DNA of 38,047 nucleotides from a bacterium BMS3Bbin09 (GTDB lineage Bacteria > Nitrospirota > Thermodesulfovibrionia > UBA6902). This document shows, piece after piece, positions 15,596 to 25,480 of this stretch. The position numbers and the translations under genes are program-made. Each line of letters starts with the position of its first letter. The stretch's first letter is position 1. The stretch is taken from positions 1-38,047 of the forward strand of contig BDTS01000070.1 in the NCBI GenBank assembly GCA_002897915.1, written 5' to 3'. The notes beneath the pieces are model-generated. The model saw only the letters and a program-made list of their open reading frames with translations. It was not told the DNA's origin and ran no database searches.

Positions 15596-16848
15596 ATCGT
15601 CTCCTCTGGTAAAGCTATCCTTCCCTTTATTGCAGACGCTGCCGCAACAGCCGGGTTCGAGAGATAGACCTCGCTTCCGGGGTCTCCCATCCTGCCGACA
15701 AAGTTCCTGTTCGTTGTTGCCAGCGCCCTTTCGCCTTTTGCGAGAATGCCCATGTGTCCGCCTAGGCACGGCCCGCAAGTTGGTGTCGAAAATACAGCCT
15801 CTGCCTCGACGAATATCTCGGCAAGTCCTTCTCTGACCGCCTGAAGGTATATCTGCTGTGTCGCGGGGATGACGATCATCCTCACGTTCGGGTTAACTTT
15901 CTTTCCCTTGATTATCTCTGCCGCTTCTCTCAGGTCCTCGATCCTACCGTTCGTGCATGAACCCACAACCACCTGGTCGATGGTTATGGACGAAAGCTCG
16001 GAGGCCTGTTTCGTGTTCGAGGGGAGGTGAGGGCAGGCCACTGTCGGCTCTATTTTTGAGCAGTCGTATTCCCTTATATCCGCGTAGACCGCGTCCTTGT
16101 CGGACGTGTAGAATTTGTACGGCCTCTTTGCCCTGCCGTTGACATACGCCTCTGTGATCGCATCGGGTACGATAAGGCCGTTCTTGCCGCCTGCCTCTAT
16201 CGCCATGTTGCACATCGTGAGTCTTCCGGACATCGGGAGCGAATTAATGACCTCTCCCTCGAATTCCATTGCCCTGTAGAGTGCGCCGTCAACGCCGATG
16301 TCACCGATCGTATGTAAAATAAGGTCCTTGCCGCTGACCCATTTATTAAGCTTTCCGTAATAAATGAACTTCATTGACTCAGGCACCTTGAACCAGCACT
16401 CGCCTGATGCCATTGCGGCCGCTACGTCGGTAGAACCTACGCCTGTCGCGAACGCTCCGAGGCCGCCGTACGTGCAGGTGTGGCTGTCTGCGCCTATTAC
16501 AAGGTCGCCCGGGACAACTATCCCCTGTTCAGGAAGGAGCGCGTGCTCGACTCCCATTCTGCCGACCTCGAAATAAAGGTCAAGGTTCTGTTCCTTTGAA
16601 AATTCCCTGAGCATCTTGCACTGCTCCGCTGCCTTGATGTCTTTCTGGGGCGCGAAGTGGTCGGGTATGAGTGCGACCCTTTTGTTATCAAAGACCTTCT
16701 TTGCTCCGGTTTTTCCGAATTCAGTGATAGCGATGGGCGCTGTTATATCATTTGCGAGTATGAGGTCCACCTTTGCGTTCAAAAGATCGCCCGGTGAGAC
16801 CTTTTCCTTGCCCGCGTGTGCCGCGAGTATCTTTTCTGTAATAGTCAC
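15592..16848 (-). CDS. leuC: 3-isopropylmalate dehydratase, large subunit
   Basis: 418 residues, the shorter LeuC type. The three cysteines that bind the [4Fe-4S] cluster are visible: C298 in GSCTNGR, and C358 and C361 in [22 protein letters not shown] is the aconitase-family substrate-binding segment. The start codon is GTG with GGAGGAACA just upstream. It forms a heterodimer with LeuD in the cytoplasm. A 127-base gap separates it from leuA, holding a palindromic repeat and a possible promoter of its own. Confidence 0.96.
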   Translation of the reverse strand: MTITEKILAAHAGKEKVSPGDLLNAKVDLILANDITAPIAITEFGKTGAKKVFDNKRVALIPDHFAPQKDIKAAEQCKMLREFSKEQNLDLYFEVGRMGVEHALLPEQGIVVPGDLVIGADSHTCTYGGLGAFATGVGSTDVAAAMASGECWFKVPESMKFIYYGKLNKWVSGKDLILHTIGDIGVDGALYRAMEFEGEVINSLPMSGRLTMCNMAIEAGGKNGLIVPDAITEAYVNGRAKRPYKFYTSDKDAVYADIREYDCSKIEPTVACPHLPSNTKQASELSSITIDQVVVGSCTNGRIEDLREAAEIIKGKKVNPNVRMIVIPATQQIYLQAVREGLAEIFVEAEAVFSTPTCGPCLGGHMGILAKGERALATTNRNFVGRMGDPGSEVYLSNPAVAAASAIKGRIALPEETI

Positions 16849-16882
16849 TGTTCCTCCAAAATTATCTATAGATGTACTGGAA

Positions 16883-16912
16883 ATAGTACTAAAAACATGG
16901 GGTTTTAGTCAA
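16883..16912 (-). promoter_or_regulatory. Possible internal promoter for leuCD
   Basis: TTGACT (16912-16907) and TACTAT (16888-16883) are 18 bases apart, 35 bases before the GTG start of leuC. With the palindrome after leuA it suggests that leuCD can be transcribed apart from the upstream genes. Confidence 0.4.
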
Positions 16913-16941
16913 TTTCTGGGCGGGGGATTGCACGTGGGAAT

Positions 16942-16969
16942 GTAGGGGCACGGCATGCCGTGCCCTTAC
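16942..16969. repeat. 28-bp dispersed palindrome, copy 2
   Basis: Arms GTAGGGGCA and TGCCCTTAC are the same as in the copy at 37273, but the inner stem is CGG-CATG-CCG instead of ATT-CATG-AAT, so three base pairs differ on both sides and pairing is kept. It lies 6 bases beyond the leuA stop codon. Confidence 0.9.
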
Positions 16970-16975
16970 AAAAAA

Positions 16976-18484
16976 CTATTTTTTCCGTGCCGTGATCTTA
17001 TTCAGCGCATTGATGTAAGCCTTGGCGGATGCGGTGATGATGTCGGTGTCAGCACCGTGGCCGGTTACGGATATGTCGTCCTCTTCGAGCGAGACAATAA
17101 CCTCTCCGAGCGCGTCTGTACCGCCTGTGATCGCTTTGACCTCGTACTTGAGGAGCCTGCTTTTTGTGCCGGTTATTCCGGTGATGGCCTTGAAGATCGC
17201 GTCAATAGGACCATCGCCCTTTTGGGTCTTCTGTATATTTTTTGTTCCAACCCGCATCTTGATTGTGGCGGAAGGTTTCTGGTCGGTCCCTGATGATACA
17301 CTCATCTTGATCAGCTTGTATTTTTCAGGAACAGTCGAGACCTCGGAGCTTACGAGGGCCGCGAGATCCTCATCATACATATCTTTTTTCTGGTCAGCGA
17401 TCTCCTTGAAAAGTTTGAACGCATTGTTGATCTCATCGTCGCTCAATGTATAGCCAAGCTCACTGAGCCTTGTCCTGAACGCGTTTCTGCCTGAGTGCTT
17501 TCCGAGCACGTACTTTGTTTTGCCGAGCCCTATGGACTCCGGCGTAATTATCTCGTATGTCGTTTTTTCCTTTAAGAGGCCGTCCTGGTGGATGCCTGAT
17601 TCATGTGAGAACGCATTTGCTCCGACAATCGCCTTGTTCGGCTGTACTCTCATTCCTGTGATCGAGGTGACGAGCCTGCTGGAGCGCATGATCTCTTTCG
17701 TGTTTATGTTCGTGTCTGCGTTGAATAGATCGCGCCTTGTTCTCAGGGCCATCACAACCTCTTCCATAGAACAGTTGCCCGCTCTTTCGCCGATGCCGTT
17801 GATCGTGCATTCTATCTGGCCCGCGCCGTTAAGGACCGCTGCAAGGGAGTTTGATGTGGAAAGGCCGAGGTCATTATGGCAGTGTACCGAGATCACTGCC
17901 TTGTCGATATTCTTTACCCTTTTGCGTATCTTTTTTATCATTGCCCCGAACTCACTCGGTATACTGTACCCGACCGTATCCGGTATGTTTACTGTAGTTG
18001 CACCTGCTTTTATGACCGCCTCGATCACTTCACAGAGATATCCGATATCTGTACGTGTCGCGTCCATGGGTGAGAACTCGATATCATCAGTAAAGCTCTT
18101 TGCGAGTTTAACCATTTCAACGGACCTCTTTAACGCCTCTTTGGGCCCGATCCTGTACTGATGTTTGAGGTGTATTTCAGAAGTTGAATGGAACGTGTGT
18201 ATCCTCTTTTTAGGCGCGTCCTTGATAGCCGCCCATGCGCGTTTTATATCTTCTTCCTTTGCGCGTGCGAGACTGCAGATGATCGGGCCTTCGACATCTC
18301 CTGCTATCGTCTTGATCGCTTCGAAATCACCGGGGGAGGCTATGGCGAATCCAGCCTCTATAATGTCCACTCCCATTCGCGCGAGTTGTTTCGCGAGCTG
18401 GAGCTTCTCGGCTGTGTTCATTGACGCGCCGGGTGACTGTTCACCGTCCCTTAATGTTGTATCGAATATCTTGATCGTCCTCAT
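16976..18484 (-). CDS. leuA: 2-isopropylmalate synthase
   Basis: 502 residues starting MRTIKIFDTTLRDGEQSPG, the conserved N-terminus of LeuA; longer upstream frames are rejected. The TIM barrel shows DTTLRDGE and HCHNDLGLS (metal-binding histidines). NGIGERAGNCSMEE and GIHQDG follow, and the last ~120 residues form the regulatory domain for leucine feedback. It condenses acetyl-CoA with 2-oxoisovalerate, the first committed step of leucine synthesis. The start overlaps the pssA stop by one base (TGATG) and has AAGGAAA upstream. Citramalate synthase and homocitrate synthase are related, but the surrounding ilv/leu genes favour LeuA. Confidence 0.95.
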   Translation of the reverse strand: MRTIKIFDTTLRDGEQSPGASMNTAEKLQLAKQLARMGVDIIEAGFAIASPGDFEAIKTIAGDVEGPIICSLARAKEEDIKRAWAAIKDAPKKRIHTFHSTSEIHLKHQYRIGPKEALKRSVEMVKLAKSFTDDIEFSPMDATRTDIGYLCEVIEAVIKAGATTVNIPDTVGYSIPSEFGAMIKKIRKRVKNIDKAVISVHCHNDLGLSTSNSLAAVLNGAGQIECTINGIGERAGNCSMEEVVMALRTRRDLFNADTNINTKEIMRSSRLVTSITGMRVQPNKAIVGANAFSHESGIHQDGLLKEKTTYEIITPESIGLGKTKYVLGKHSGRNAFRTRLSELGYTLSDDEINNAFKLFKEIADQKKDMYDEDLAALVSSEVSTVPEKYKLIKMSVSSGTDQKPSATIKMRVGTKNIQKTQKGDGPIDAIFKAITGITGTKSRLLKYEVKAITGGTDALGEVIVSLEEDDISVTGHGADTDIITASAKAYINALNKITARKK

Positions 18485-19203
18485 CAGATAATTTCCTTGT
18501 ATTTCCTCTTTTTGTGAATTATGTACGTGCCCTCGATAACTCCCCATATAATATAGGTCGCTGTGAATGCAAATATCACTGTCTCAGGATACATAATTAT
18601 AAATAGAATTGCCATGACTATGGCCACAAGGAGCCAGAAGGGCTTTCTTTTCTTAAAGTCAAGTTCCTTTAAACTGTGGAACCGGAGGGTTGTGACCATG
18701 AGTACCGCCAGAAAGAAAGGCAGCAGCAGGATAGCTGAGTTGAGTTCAACGTTTGTTCCCCATATTTCGGTATAGAACAGGACCAGTGAGGCAATGGCGG
18801 TCCCGGCAGCCGGAATGGGCAGTCCTGTGAACGCCTTGCTTTCGGTTGTTTCTTTCTGAACATTATATCGGGCGAGCCTCAATGCCCCGCATATAACGAA
18901 TATGAACGCAGCCCCGAGTCCGATACGTCCGAAGGACTGAAGTGTCCAGCTATATATAAGAACCGCAGGGGCGACGCCGAATGCCACAAGGTCTGAAAGT
19001 GAATCTAGTTCGACCCCGAATTTTGTCGTACTGTTAGTCAGTCTCGCGACCCAGCCGTCAAGGCCGTCGAAGATGTTCGCTATAAGTATGGCCGACGCTG
19101 CATGAATAAAATCACCCCTGAATGATGCGAGTATGGCGTAAAAACCGCAGAACATTCCACAAAGGGTGAGAGTGTTCGGTAAGATGTAAATGCCTTTTCT
19201 CAT
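18484..19203 (-). CDS. pssA: CDP-diacylglycerol-serine O-phosphatidyltransferase
   Basis: 239 residues with 6-8 hydrophobic segments. The CDP-alcohol phosphotransferase signature is complete: DGLDGWVAR then G and D-X3-D (D46, D49, D67, D71). It makes phosphatidylserine from CDP-diacylglycerol and L-serine in the cytoplasmic membrane; the neighbouring psd product then decarboxylates it to phosphatidylethanolamine. The partner gene and the N-terminus KGIYILPNTLTLCGMFCG identify it as PssA rather than PgsA. It overlaps leuA by one base. A palindrome and direct repeats fill the 51-base gap to psd. Confidence 0.94.
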   Translation of the reverse strand: MRKGIYILPNTLTLCGMFCGFYAILASFRGDFIHAASAILIANIFDGLDGWVARLTNSTTKFGVELDSLSDLVAFGVAPAVLIYSWTLQSFGRIGLGAAFIFVICGALRLARYNVQKETTESKAFTGLPIPAAGTAIASLVLFYTEIWGTNVELNSAILLLPFFLAVLMVTTLRFHSLKELDFKKRKPFWLLVAIVMAILFIIMYPETVIFAFTATYIIWGVIEGTYIIHKKRKYKEII

Positions 19204-19218
19204 AATTCAGCTTTCAGC

Positions 19219-19238
19219 CCTGCCTGCCGGCAGGCAGG
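19219..19238. repeat. Perfect 20-bp palindrome between psd and pssA
   Basis: CCTGCCTGCC followed by its exact reverse complement GGCAGGCAGG. It lies 15 bases upstream of the pssA start, so a hairpin in the mRNA could hinder or protect pssA translation. Confidence 0.85.
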
Positions 19239-19242
19239 TTTC

Positions 19243-19266
19243 AGCTATCAGGTATCAGCTATCAGT
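19243..19266. repeat. Direct repeat AGCTATCAG x2 overlapping the end of psd
   Basis: AGCTATCAG occurs at 19243-19251 and 19258-19266 with GTATC between. The psd stop codon (19257-19255) and its last codons lie in this repeat, so the end of the Psd protein (SATDS) may derive from it. Confidence 0.7.
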
Positions 19267-19929
19267 TGCTGACTGATGACCGTTGTCGGCTTGTTTTTGT
19301 TTCCTGACCGCTATTACTGTTTTCCCGGCCGTTACTTTATCGTCCAATTTCAGTTTAACTTCCGTATTAAGCGGCAGGAAGATATCGACCCTTGAACTGA
19401 ATTTTATCATACCATACCTCTCTCCCTGCTTTACCGTGTCACCGGGCTTTACCCTGCAGACCGCGCGCCTCGCAACCGTGCCGGCGATCTGTTTTACTAC
19501 TATGGGGCCATGGTCGTTGCATTCAAGTACCATGGTGATATGTTCGTTGAGTATTGAGGCGTCGTCCGTGGAGGCGTTAAAGAATTTGCCCGGATAATGC
19601 TTAACGCTTTTGACTGTCCCGTCGCATGGAGCCCTGTTTACATGTACATTCAACGGAGACATAAAAATGCCTATCTTCAGCATTTCAGTGTCAAGGAACT
19701 CATTTTCTTTTGCCTTTGTGATCAGTACGATCCTGCCGTCTGCCGGGGCAATGAAGGCATCGGGGTCATGCTGTGTGTTTCTGTCAGGGTCCCTGAAGAA
19801 ATGGAGCATGAAGAGCGTAAGTATTAGAGCAATCGCAGTTAACCAGTTGATCCTGAAAAAGAGCGAGACCATGGTGACAATGGCAAAAAACACTATGAAT
19901 GGATAGCCTTCCCTTGCGAGCTGGAACAT
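19255..19929 (-). CDS. psd: Phosphatidylserine decarboxylase (short, archaeal-type)
   Basis: 224 residues, the short form of the family that pairs with PssA in many anaerobes. Two N-terminal hydrophobic segments anchor it to the membrane. FFRDPDR, APADGRIV and SPLNVHVNRAP are conserved blocks. The enzyme is made as a proenzyme that cuts itself before a serine, which becomes the pyruvoyl cofactor. The site here reads KFSSRVD (S178-S179), where most relatives I know have FGSR, so the residue before the cleaved bond is Ser rather than Gly. It sits between ilvC (36-base gap) and pssA. No clear Shine-Dalgarno sequence was seen. Confidence 0.92.
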   Translation of the reverse strand: MFQLAREGYPFIVFFAIVTMVSLFFRINWLTAIALILTLFMLHFFRDPDRNTQHDPDAFIAPADGRIVLITKAKENEFLDTEMLKIGIFMSPLNVHVNRAPCDGTVKSVKHYPGKFFNASTDDASILNEHITMVLECNDHGPIVVKQIAGTVARRAVCRVKPGDTVKQGERYGMIKFSSRVDIFLPLNTEVKLKLDDKVTAGKTVIAVRKQKQADNGHQSATDS

Positions 19930-19965
19930 ATTAATTAGAACCCAAAGTCTGAGATCTGAGTTTCA

Positions 19966-20997
<1,032 letters not shown>

Positions 20998-21039
20998 CTA
21001 ATATTTTGCCGCACGTCATACAGCGCACGTCGTATGTTA

Positions 21040-21531
21040 TTATTTAGTTTTCTTTATTCCTTCACGGGCGATTGCGACCGTGCCGGTACGCACAAATTCT
21101 TTTATTCCGAACGGCTTGATCATTTCAATGAAGGCCGTTATCTTTTTCTCATCGCCTGTTATCTCGACAGTGAATGTAGAGGCGCCCGAATCGACGATCC
21201 TGCCCCTGAATATCTCGGCGATCTTCAGGAACTCGGTCTTGTCGTTCTTTTTAGGGGCGACCTTGATAAGCACCATCTCACGTTCGACATGATCGACCTC
21301 CATATAGTCCACTACCTTTATGATGTCGATCAGCTTGTTAAGCTGCTTGATGATCTGCTCGACTATCTGGTCATCGCCTATCGTAACTATCGTCATGAGA
21401 GATACGGCAGGGTCGATCGTCTCACCCACGGAGAGGCTTTCGATATTGAATCCCCTTCCGCTGAAAAGCCCTGATACTCTCGAGAGCACTCCGAACTTAT
21501 TTTCTACAAGTACTGAAATTGTATGCCTCAT
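21040..21531 (-). CDS. ilvN: Acetolactate synthase, regulatory subunit
   Basis: 163 residues, the usual length for IlvN. The ACT domain opens with HTISVLVENKFGVLSRVSGL and contains RGFNIESLSVG, the region that binds valine for feedback inhibition. The C-terminal domain follows (LIKVAPKK...). It binds and regulates the IlvB catalytic subunit, whose gene lies 48 bases upstream. GAGGAG precedes the ATG. Confidence 0.96.
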   Translation of the reverse strand: MRHTISVLVENKFGVLSRVSGLFSGRGFNIESLSVGETIDPAVSLMTIVTIGDDQIVEQIIKQLNKLIDIIKVVDYMEVDHVEREMVLIKVAPKKNDKTEFLKIAEIFRGRIVDSGASTFTVEITGDEKKITAFIEMIKPFGIKEFVRTGTVAIAREGIKKTK

Positions 21532-21579
21532 AATTCTCCTCTAAACATTTGAACGGTTTTCGAACCGATTGTGATTTAC

Positions 21580-23280
21580 TTAATCCTCGTCAAAGATCAT
21601 TTCATCAATGGCCGCGCCTGCGGGTACCATCGGGAATACCTTTTCCTTCCAGTCGCACACAAAGTCCATAAAGACCGGCCTGTCCTTGATCTTGAGAGAT
21701 TCCTTGAGAACAGGAACGACTTCTTCCGGCTTTGTCGCCCTCAGGCCCACAGCGCCGTATGCCTCGGCCACCTTTACGAAATCAGGCACTCTATCTGTGT
21801 GTAGAATGGTATGCGCGTAACGTTCCTTAAAAAACAGTTCCTGCCACTGCCTTACCATTCCGAGCACTCCGTTGTTAAGTATTGCAACCTTAACAGGTAT
21901 TTTATTCAGGACAGCTGTTGCCAGCTCCTGTATATTCATCTGGATGCTCCCGTCACCTGCAATGTCAAAGACAACCTTTTTGGGGTTCGCAAACTGCGCC
22001 CCGATCGCGGCCGGGAGGCCGTATCCCATTGTACCGAGTCCGCCTGAAGTGAGGAGCTGTCTGGGCCAGTTATAGTGGTAAAACTGCGCTGCCCACATCT
22101 GGTTCTGTCCAACCTCGGTACATATGATAGCATCGCCTTTTGTTACTTCATATATCTTCTCTACAACGAATTCGGGCTTGATCACCTTCTTGTCGAATTT
22201 ATAAGAAAGCGGCCGTTCCTTTCTCCACGCATCGATCTGCTTTAACCACGTGGTCCGGGCAGGACGCTTCTCTTTATTATCCTTGATAATCTTTATCATG
22301 TCCTTCAGTACATTCTTTACGTCCCCAACGATGGGCATGTCTACCCTTATGTTCTTCCTGATGGAAGTGGGGTCGATATCGATCTGTATGATCTTTGCGT
22401 TCGGTGCGAACGAGTCAGTTGTGCCGGTAACCCGGTCATCGAACCTTACGCCGATGCCGATCAGGAGGTCCGCGCTCTGGACCGCTTTGTTCGCGTAATA
22501 TGTGCCGTGCATTCCGAGCATGCCCATTGAGAGCTTGTGTGAGCCGGGGAAACCGCCGAGTCCCATAAGGGTCATTGTGACAGGCACGTTAGTGAGCTTC
22601 GCGAGTTCGGTCAGCTCCTTTGCCGCGTTTGACAGGATAACGCCTCCGCCAGCCATGATAACGGGATTCTTTGCCTTTGCTATCATTCCGGCGGCCTGCT
22701 TTATCACCCACTTGTTTCCCTGATATGTAGGGTTGTAGCTCCTTAACTGAACTTCCTTGGGTTGCATGTATTCCGTCATGCCGGCTGTTACGTCTTTCGG
22801 CAGGTCGATCAGTACAGGTCCCGGTCTTCCGGTGGAAGCTATATGAAACGCTTCCTTTATTGTCTGAGCAAGGTACTTGATGTCCTTTACGAGATAGTTA
22901 TGTTTTGTGCAGGGCCTTGTTATTCCTACTATGTCCGCTTCCTGGAAGGCGTCGTTACCGATGAGCATGGTCGGCACCTGTCCGGAAAATACAACGAGCG
23001 GTATGGAATCCATCGAGGCCGTTGCAATGCCGGTTACAGTGTTAGTGGCGCCCGGTCCTGATGTGACGAGGGCAACACCGACCTTGCCGCTTGAACGCGC
23101 GTAGCCGTCCGCAGCATGCACCGCAGCCTGTTCATGCCTTGTAAGGATGAGTTCTAATCCTTTTTCATCATAAAGTGCGTCGAAAATATTGAGCACCACG
23201 CCCCCGGGATATCCGAAGATGTGTTTTACCCCTTCTTTTTTTAGACAATCTATTAGTATTTCTGCTCCGCTTATTTTCAT
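21580..23280 (-). CDS. ilvB: Acetolactate synthase, catalytic subunit
   Basis: 566 residues of a thiamine-diphosphate enzyme. GYPGGVVLNIFDAL and HEQAAVHAADGYAR carry the catalytic glutamate (E51). GDGSIQMNIQELATA is the start of the thiamine-diphosphate and Mg2+ motif (GDG...NN type, with ILNNGVLGMV downstream). It condenses two pyruvates to acetolactate, or pyruvate with 2-oxobutyrate. A central FAD-binding domain is expected for this family. It starts 26 bases after ilvD and is preceded by a GGAG-type ribosome site. Confidence 0.97.
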   Translation of the reverse strand: MKISGAEILIDCLKKEGVKHIFGYPGGVVLNIFDALYDEKGLELILTRHEQAAVHAADGYARSSGKVGVALVTSGPGATNTVTGIATASMDSIPLVVFSGQVPTMLIGNDAFQEADIVGITRPCTKHNYLVKDIKYLAQTIKEAFHIASTGRPGPVLIDLPKDVTAGMTEYMQPKEVQLRSYNPTYQGNKWVIKQAAGMIAKAKNPVIMAGGGVILSNAAKELTELAKLTNVPVTMTLMGLGGFPGSHKLSMGMLGMHGTYYANKAVQSADLLIGIGVRFDDRVTGTTDSFAPNAKIIQIDIDPTSIRKNIRVDMPIVGDVKNVLKDMIKIIKDNKEKRPARTTWLKQIDAWRKERPLSYKFDKKVIKPEFVVEKIYEVTKGDAIICTEVGQNQMWAAQFYHYNWPRQLLTSGGLGTMGYGLPAAIGAQFANPKKVVFDIAGDGSIQMNIQELATAVLNKIPVKVAILNNGVLGMVRQWQELFFKERYAHTILHTDRVPDFVKVAEAYGAVGLRATKPEEVVPVLKESLKIKDRPVFMDFVCDWKEKVFPMVPAGAAIDEMIFDED

Positions 23281-23306
23281 TTGATCTCCAACCTTGTTTA
23301 AATTTA

Positions 23307-24962
23307 TCAGGCCTTCATTACTGCGCCGGTACTCGCAGATGTTACGAGTTTGGCGTATCTTGAAAGCCAGCCCTTTTTGATCTTGGGCTTAATTGGTTTA
23401 AATGTTTTAAATCTGTTTTCCATTTCCTTTTTGCTAATGACCAGATCTATTTTCCGGTTAAGTATGTCTATAGCAATAATATCTCCGTTCCTGACAATGC
23501 CGATAGGTCCGCCTTCCATTGCCTCTGGAGAAATATGGCCGATGCACGGGCCTCTTGTTCCGCCCGAAAACCGTCCGTCTGTAAGCAGCGCGACAGAATT
23601 GCCGAGACCCATGCCCGAAATAGCGGCAGTAGGACTCAGCATTTCTCTCATTCCGGGACCACCCTTCGGTCCTTCATATCTGATGACCACGATATCCCCG
23701 GCTTTTATCTTATTGGCCATTATGGCCTTCATTGCGGCCTCTTCAGAATCGAATACCCTGGCCTTTCCTTTGAACTTCATCATTTTTTTGTTTACCGCTG
23801 TCTGCTTTACTACCGCTCCGTCAGGAGCTATATTGCCCTTCAGTACAGCAATGCCGCCTTCTTTGTGATGGGCTTTATTGAGCGGCCTTATGACGTCACC
23901 GTTCATTATTTCGGCGGCGTCTGCAATGGCATGTGTCTTTTTGCCGGATACGGTCATAATATTATTGATCCTCTTTTTCAGTCTTTTCATTACAGCGGGG
24001 ATGCCTCCGGCAAAGTGGAGGTCTTCCATGTAATTGACACCGCCCGGCAGCATATCGCATATATGTGGTGTTTTTTTACTGATCTTGTCAAACAGTTCAA
24101 GCGGCAGCTCCACTCCGGCTTCGTGCGCGATCGCGGGTATATGCAGAACTGTATTGGTAGAGCCGCCGAGCGTCATATCCATCAGGATCGCGTTCTCGAA
24201 TGCCTTTGAGGTCATTATCTTACCGGGAGTGATTTTTTTCTTTACGAGTTCAACTATACGCGCGCCGCTCTCGAATGCTATCCTCCGTTTTTCAGCTGAT
24301 ACGGCCAGGGCCGTCGCGCATCCGGGCAGGCTCATGCCGAGTGCCTCGGTGACGCATGCCATTGTGTTCGCTGTATACATGCCCTGGCAGGAACCGGTGC
24401 CGGGGCATGCGCACATCTCGATCTCGGAAAGCTGATCTTTGTTGAGCAGTCCTTTTTTGAACTTGCCGATGGCCTCGAACGAGTCATTAACGAAAGAGAG
24501 TCTCTTGCCCCTAAGGTTCCCTGACATCATCGGACCCGCGGTAACCACGATTGCCGGGATGTTTACCCTTGCGGCCGCCATTAGCATACCGGGAGTGATC
24601 TTATCGCAGTTTGTTAGCAGTACAAGGCCGTCAAGCTGGTGCGCCTCGGCAATGCTCTCTACCATGTCGGCTATAAGCTCTCTTGAGGCCAGGCTGTAGT
24701 GCATTCCCTTATGTCCCATAGCGATCCCGTCGCATATGCCGGGTACGCCGAAGAAGAACGGATAGCCTCCGCCCGTGTGCACGCCTTTTTCGATGAACCG
24801 TTCAAGGTCACGCATACCTGTATGCCCCGGGATAATGTCCGTAAAGCTTGTGGCAACCCCGATGAAAGGTTTGTTCATCTCGCTGCGCGGAATTCCGGTC
24901 GCGTACAAAAGCGCCCTATGGGGTGCTCTTTCCAACCCTTTTTTAATTGCATCGCTTTTCAT
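23307..24962 (-). CDS. ilvD: Dihydroxy-acid dehydratase
   Basis: 551 residues from the ATG at 24962 ([20 protein letters not shown]), the usual N-terminus of the shorter IlvD type; a TTG 15 bases earlier also opens the frame. Cluster and metal-binding motifs are [13 protein letters not shown] and [16 protein letters not shown], and GGSTNTVLH is conserved. It dehydrates dihydroxy-acids to 2-oxo acids in branched-chain amino acid synthesis, using an iron-sulfur cluster. It is the first gene of the ilv-psd-pssA-leu run, and only 76 bases separate it from the upstream small gene, leaving no room for a T-box or leader-peptide attenuator. Confidence 0.96.
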   Translation of the reverse strand: MKSDAIKKGLERAPHRALLYATGIPRSEMNKPFIGVATSFTDIIPGHTGMRDLERFIEKGVHTGGGYPFFFGVPGICDGIAMGHKGMHYSLASRELIADMVESIAEAHQLDGLVLLTNCDKITPGMLMAAARVNIPAIVVTAGPMMSGNLRGKRLSFVNDSFEAIGKFKKGLLNKDQLSEIEMCACPGTGSCQGMYTANTMACVTEALGMSLPGCATALAVSAEKRRIAFESGARIVELVKKKITPGKIMTSKAFENAILMDMTLGGSTNTVLHIPAIAHEAGVELPLELFDKISKKTPHICDMLPGGVNYMEDLHFAGGIPAVMKRLKKRINNIMTVSGKKTHAIADAAEIMNGDVIRPLNKAHHKEGGIAVLKGNIAPDGAVVKQTAVNKKMMKFKGKARVFDSEEAAMKAIMANKIKAGDIVVIRYEGPKGGPGMREMLSPTAAISGMGLGNSVALLTDGRFSGGTRGPCIGHISPEAMEGGPIGIVRNGDIIAIDILNRKIDLVISKKEMENRFKTFKPIKPKIKKGWLSRYAKLVTSASTGAVMKA

Positions 24963-24999
24963 AATATTAAAAACCAAGAAAAATATGAGAGGAAATAGA

Positions 25000-25024
25000 A
25001 GCCCGGAATAATTATTCCCAGGCT
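25000..25024 (-). terminator. Hairpin between the DUF465 gene and ilvD
   Basis: On the minus strand AGCC-T-GGGAATAA pairs with TTATTCC-G-GGCT, leaving one mismatch and almost no loop. It begins 15 bases after the stop of the small gene. The following sequence is pyrimidine-rich (TCTATTTCC) rather than a clean T run, so termination is likely but not certain. Confidence 0.5.
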
Positions 25025-25038
25025 CTCATTTTTCGATC

Positions 25039-25251
25039 TTATTTATATCCCCGGACGAGAATGGCCATCTTGTCTTTAAACTGGAGCTTCTGCTTCTGAA
25101 TATTCTTTTTTATCATCTCATCTTCAGGTGTAAGATATTTCTTTTTATTAATATCAGCCAGAGACCCCTCAAGTCTTCTGTGCTCTTCCTCAATTTTCTT
25201 GAACTCTTCGTTTTCGCTCCTTAAGGTGTTAATCACTTCTGCTTCATTCAT
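25039..25251 (-). CDS. YdcH/DUF465 family small protein
   Basis: 70 residues, almost wholly charged and helical (a likely coiled-coil hairpin). The second half, LTPEDEMIKKNIQKQKLQFK followed by DKMAILVRGY, matches the conserved end of the DUF465 (YdcH/SlyX-like) family, usually 65-80 residues long and of unknown function. A GAGGAGG ribosome site precedes the ATG. It stands alone, divergent from the TatD fusion gene. Confidence 0.75.
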   Translation of the reverse strand: MNEAEVINTLRSENEEFKKIEEEHRRLEGSLADINKKKYLTPEDEMIKKNIQKQKLQFKDKMAILVRGYK

Positions 25252-25480
25252 GTAATATCCTCCTCTCTATAATAAAGTGAAAAATTACCATATTTTACGG
25301 AAAAATACAAGGTTGCATCTTTGATAAATCTTCAATATTTCACTAAGATTAAAAAATTAACAGCTATTAACTTATCAGGTAATATCAGGTTTATATGTAT
25401 ATTATTGCATTTTTCCTGATTTCATGGTTTAATTCCCCGTTACAAGCATTTAATAAGCCAAACTTAACAAAGGGAAATTC
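25252..25480. other. AT-rich divergent promoter region
   Basis: 229 bases between the DUF465 gene and the TatD fusion gene. It contains a short direct repeat (ATCAGGTAATATCAGGT at 25374-25390) and a nearby CCTGAT in opposite orientation. Promoters for both genes are expected here, but no box stands out above the AT-rich background. Confidence 0.3.

Noticed and set aside
15596-15778. N-terminal extension of LeuD
   Set aside because: The upstream in-frame part is antisense-free but out of frame inside conserved leuC, Arg-rich without family similarity, and the ATGA overlap start fits the family.
23535-24209. Antisense open frames within ilvD, leuA and leuC (also 17520-18161 and 16616-16945)
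   Set aside because: Low-complexity translations with no motifs, fully covered by conserved genes.
24963-25038. T-box or leader-peptide attenuator before ilvD
   Set aside because: Only 76 bases are available, with one hairpin close to the previous gene and no run of Leu/Val/Ile codons.
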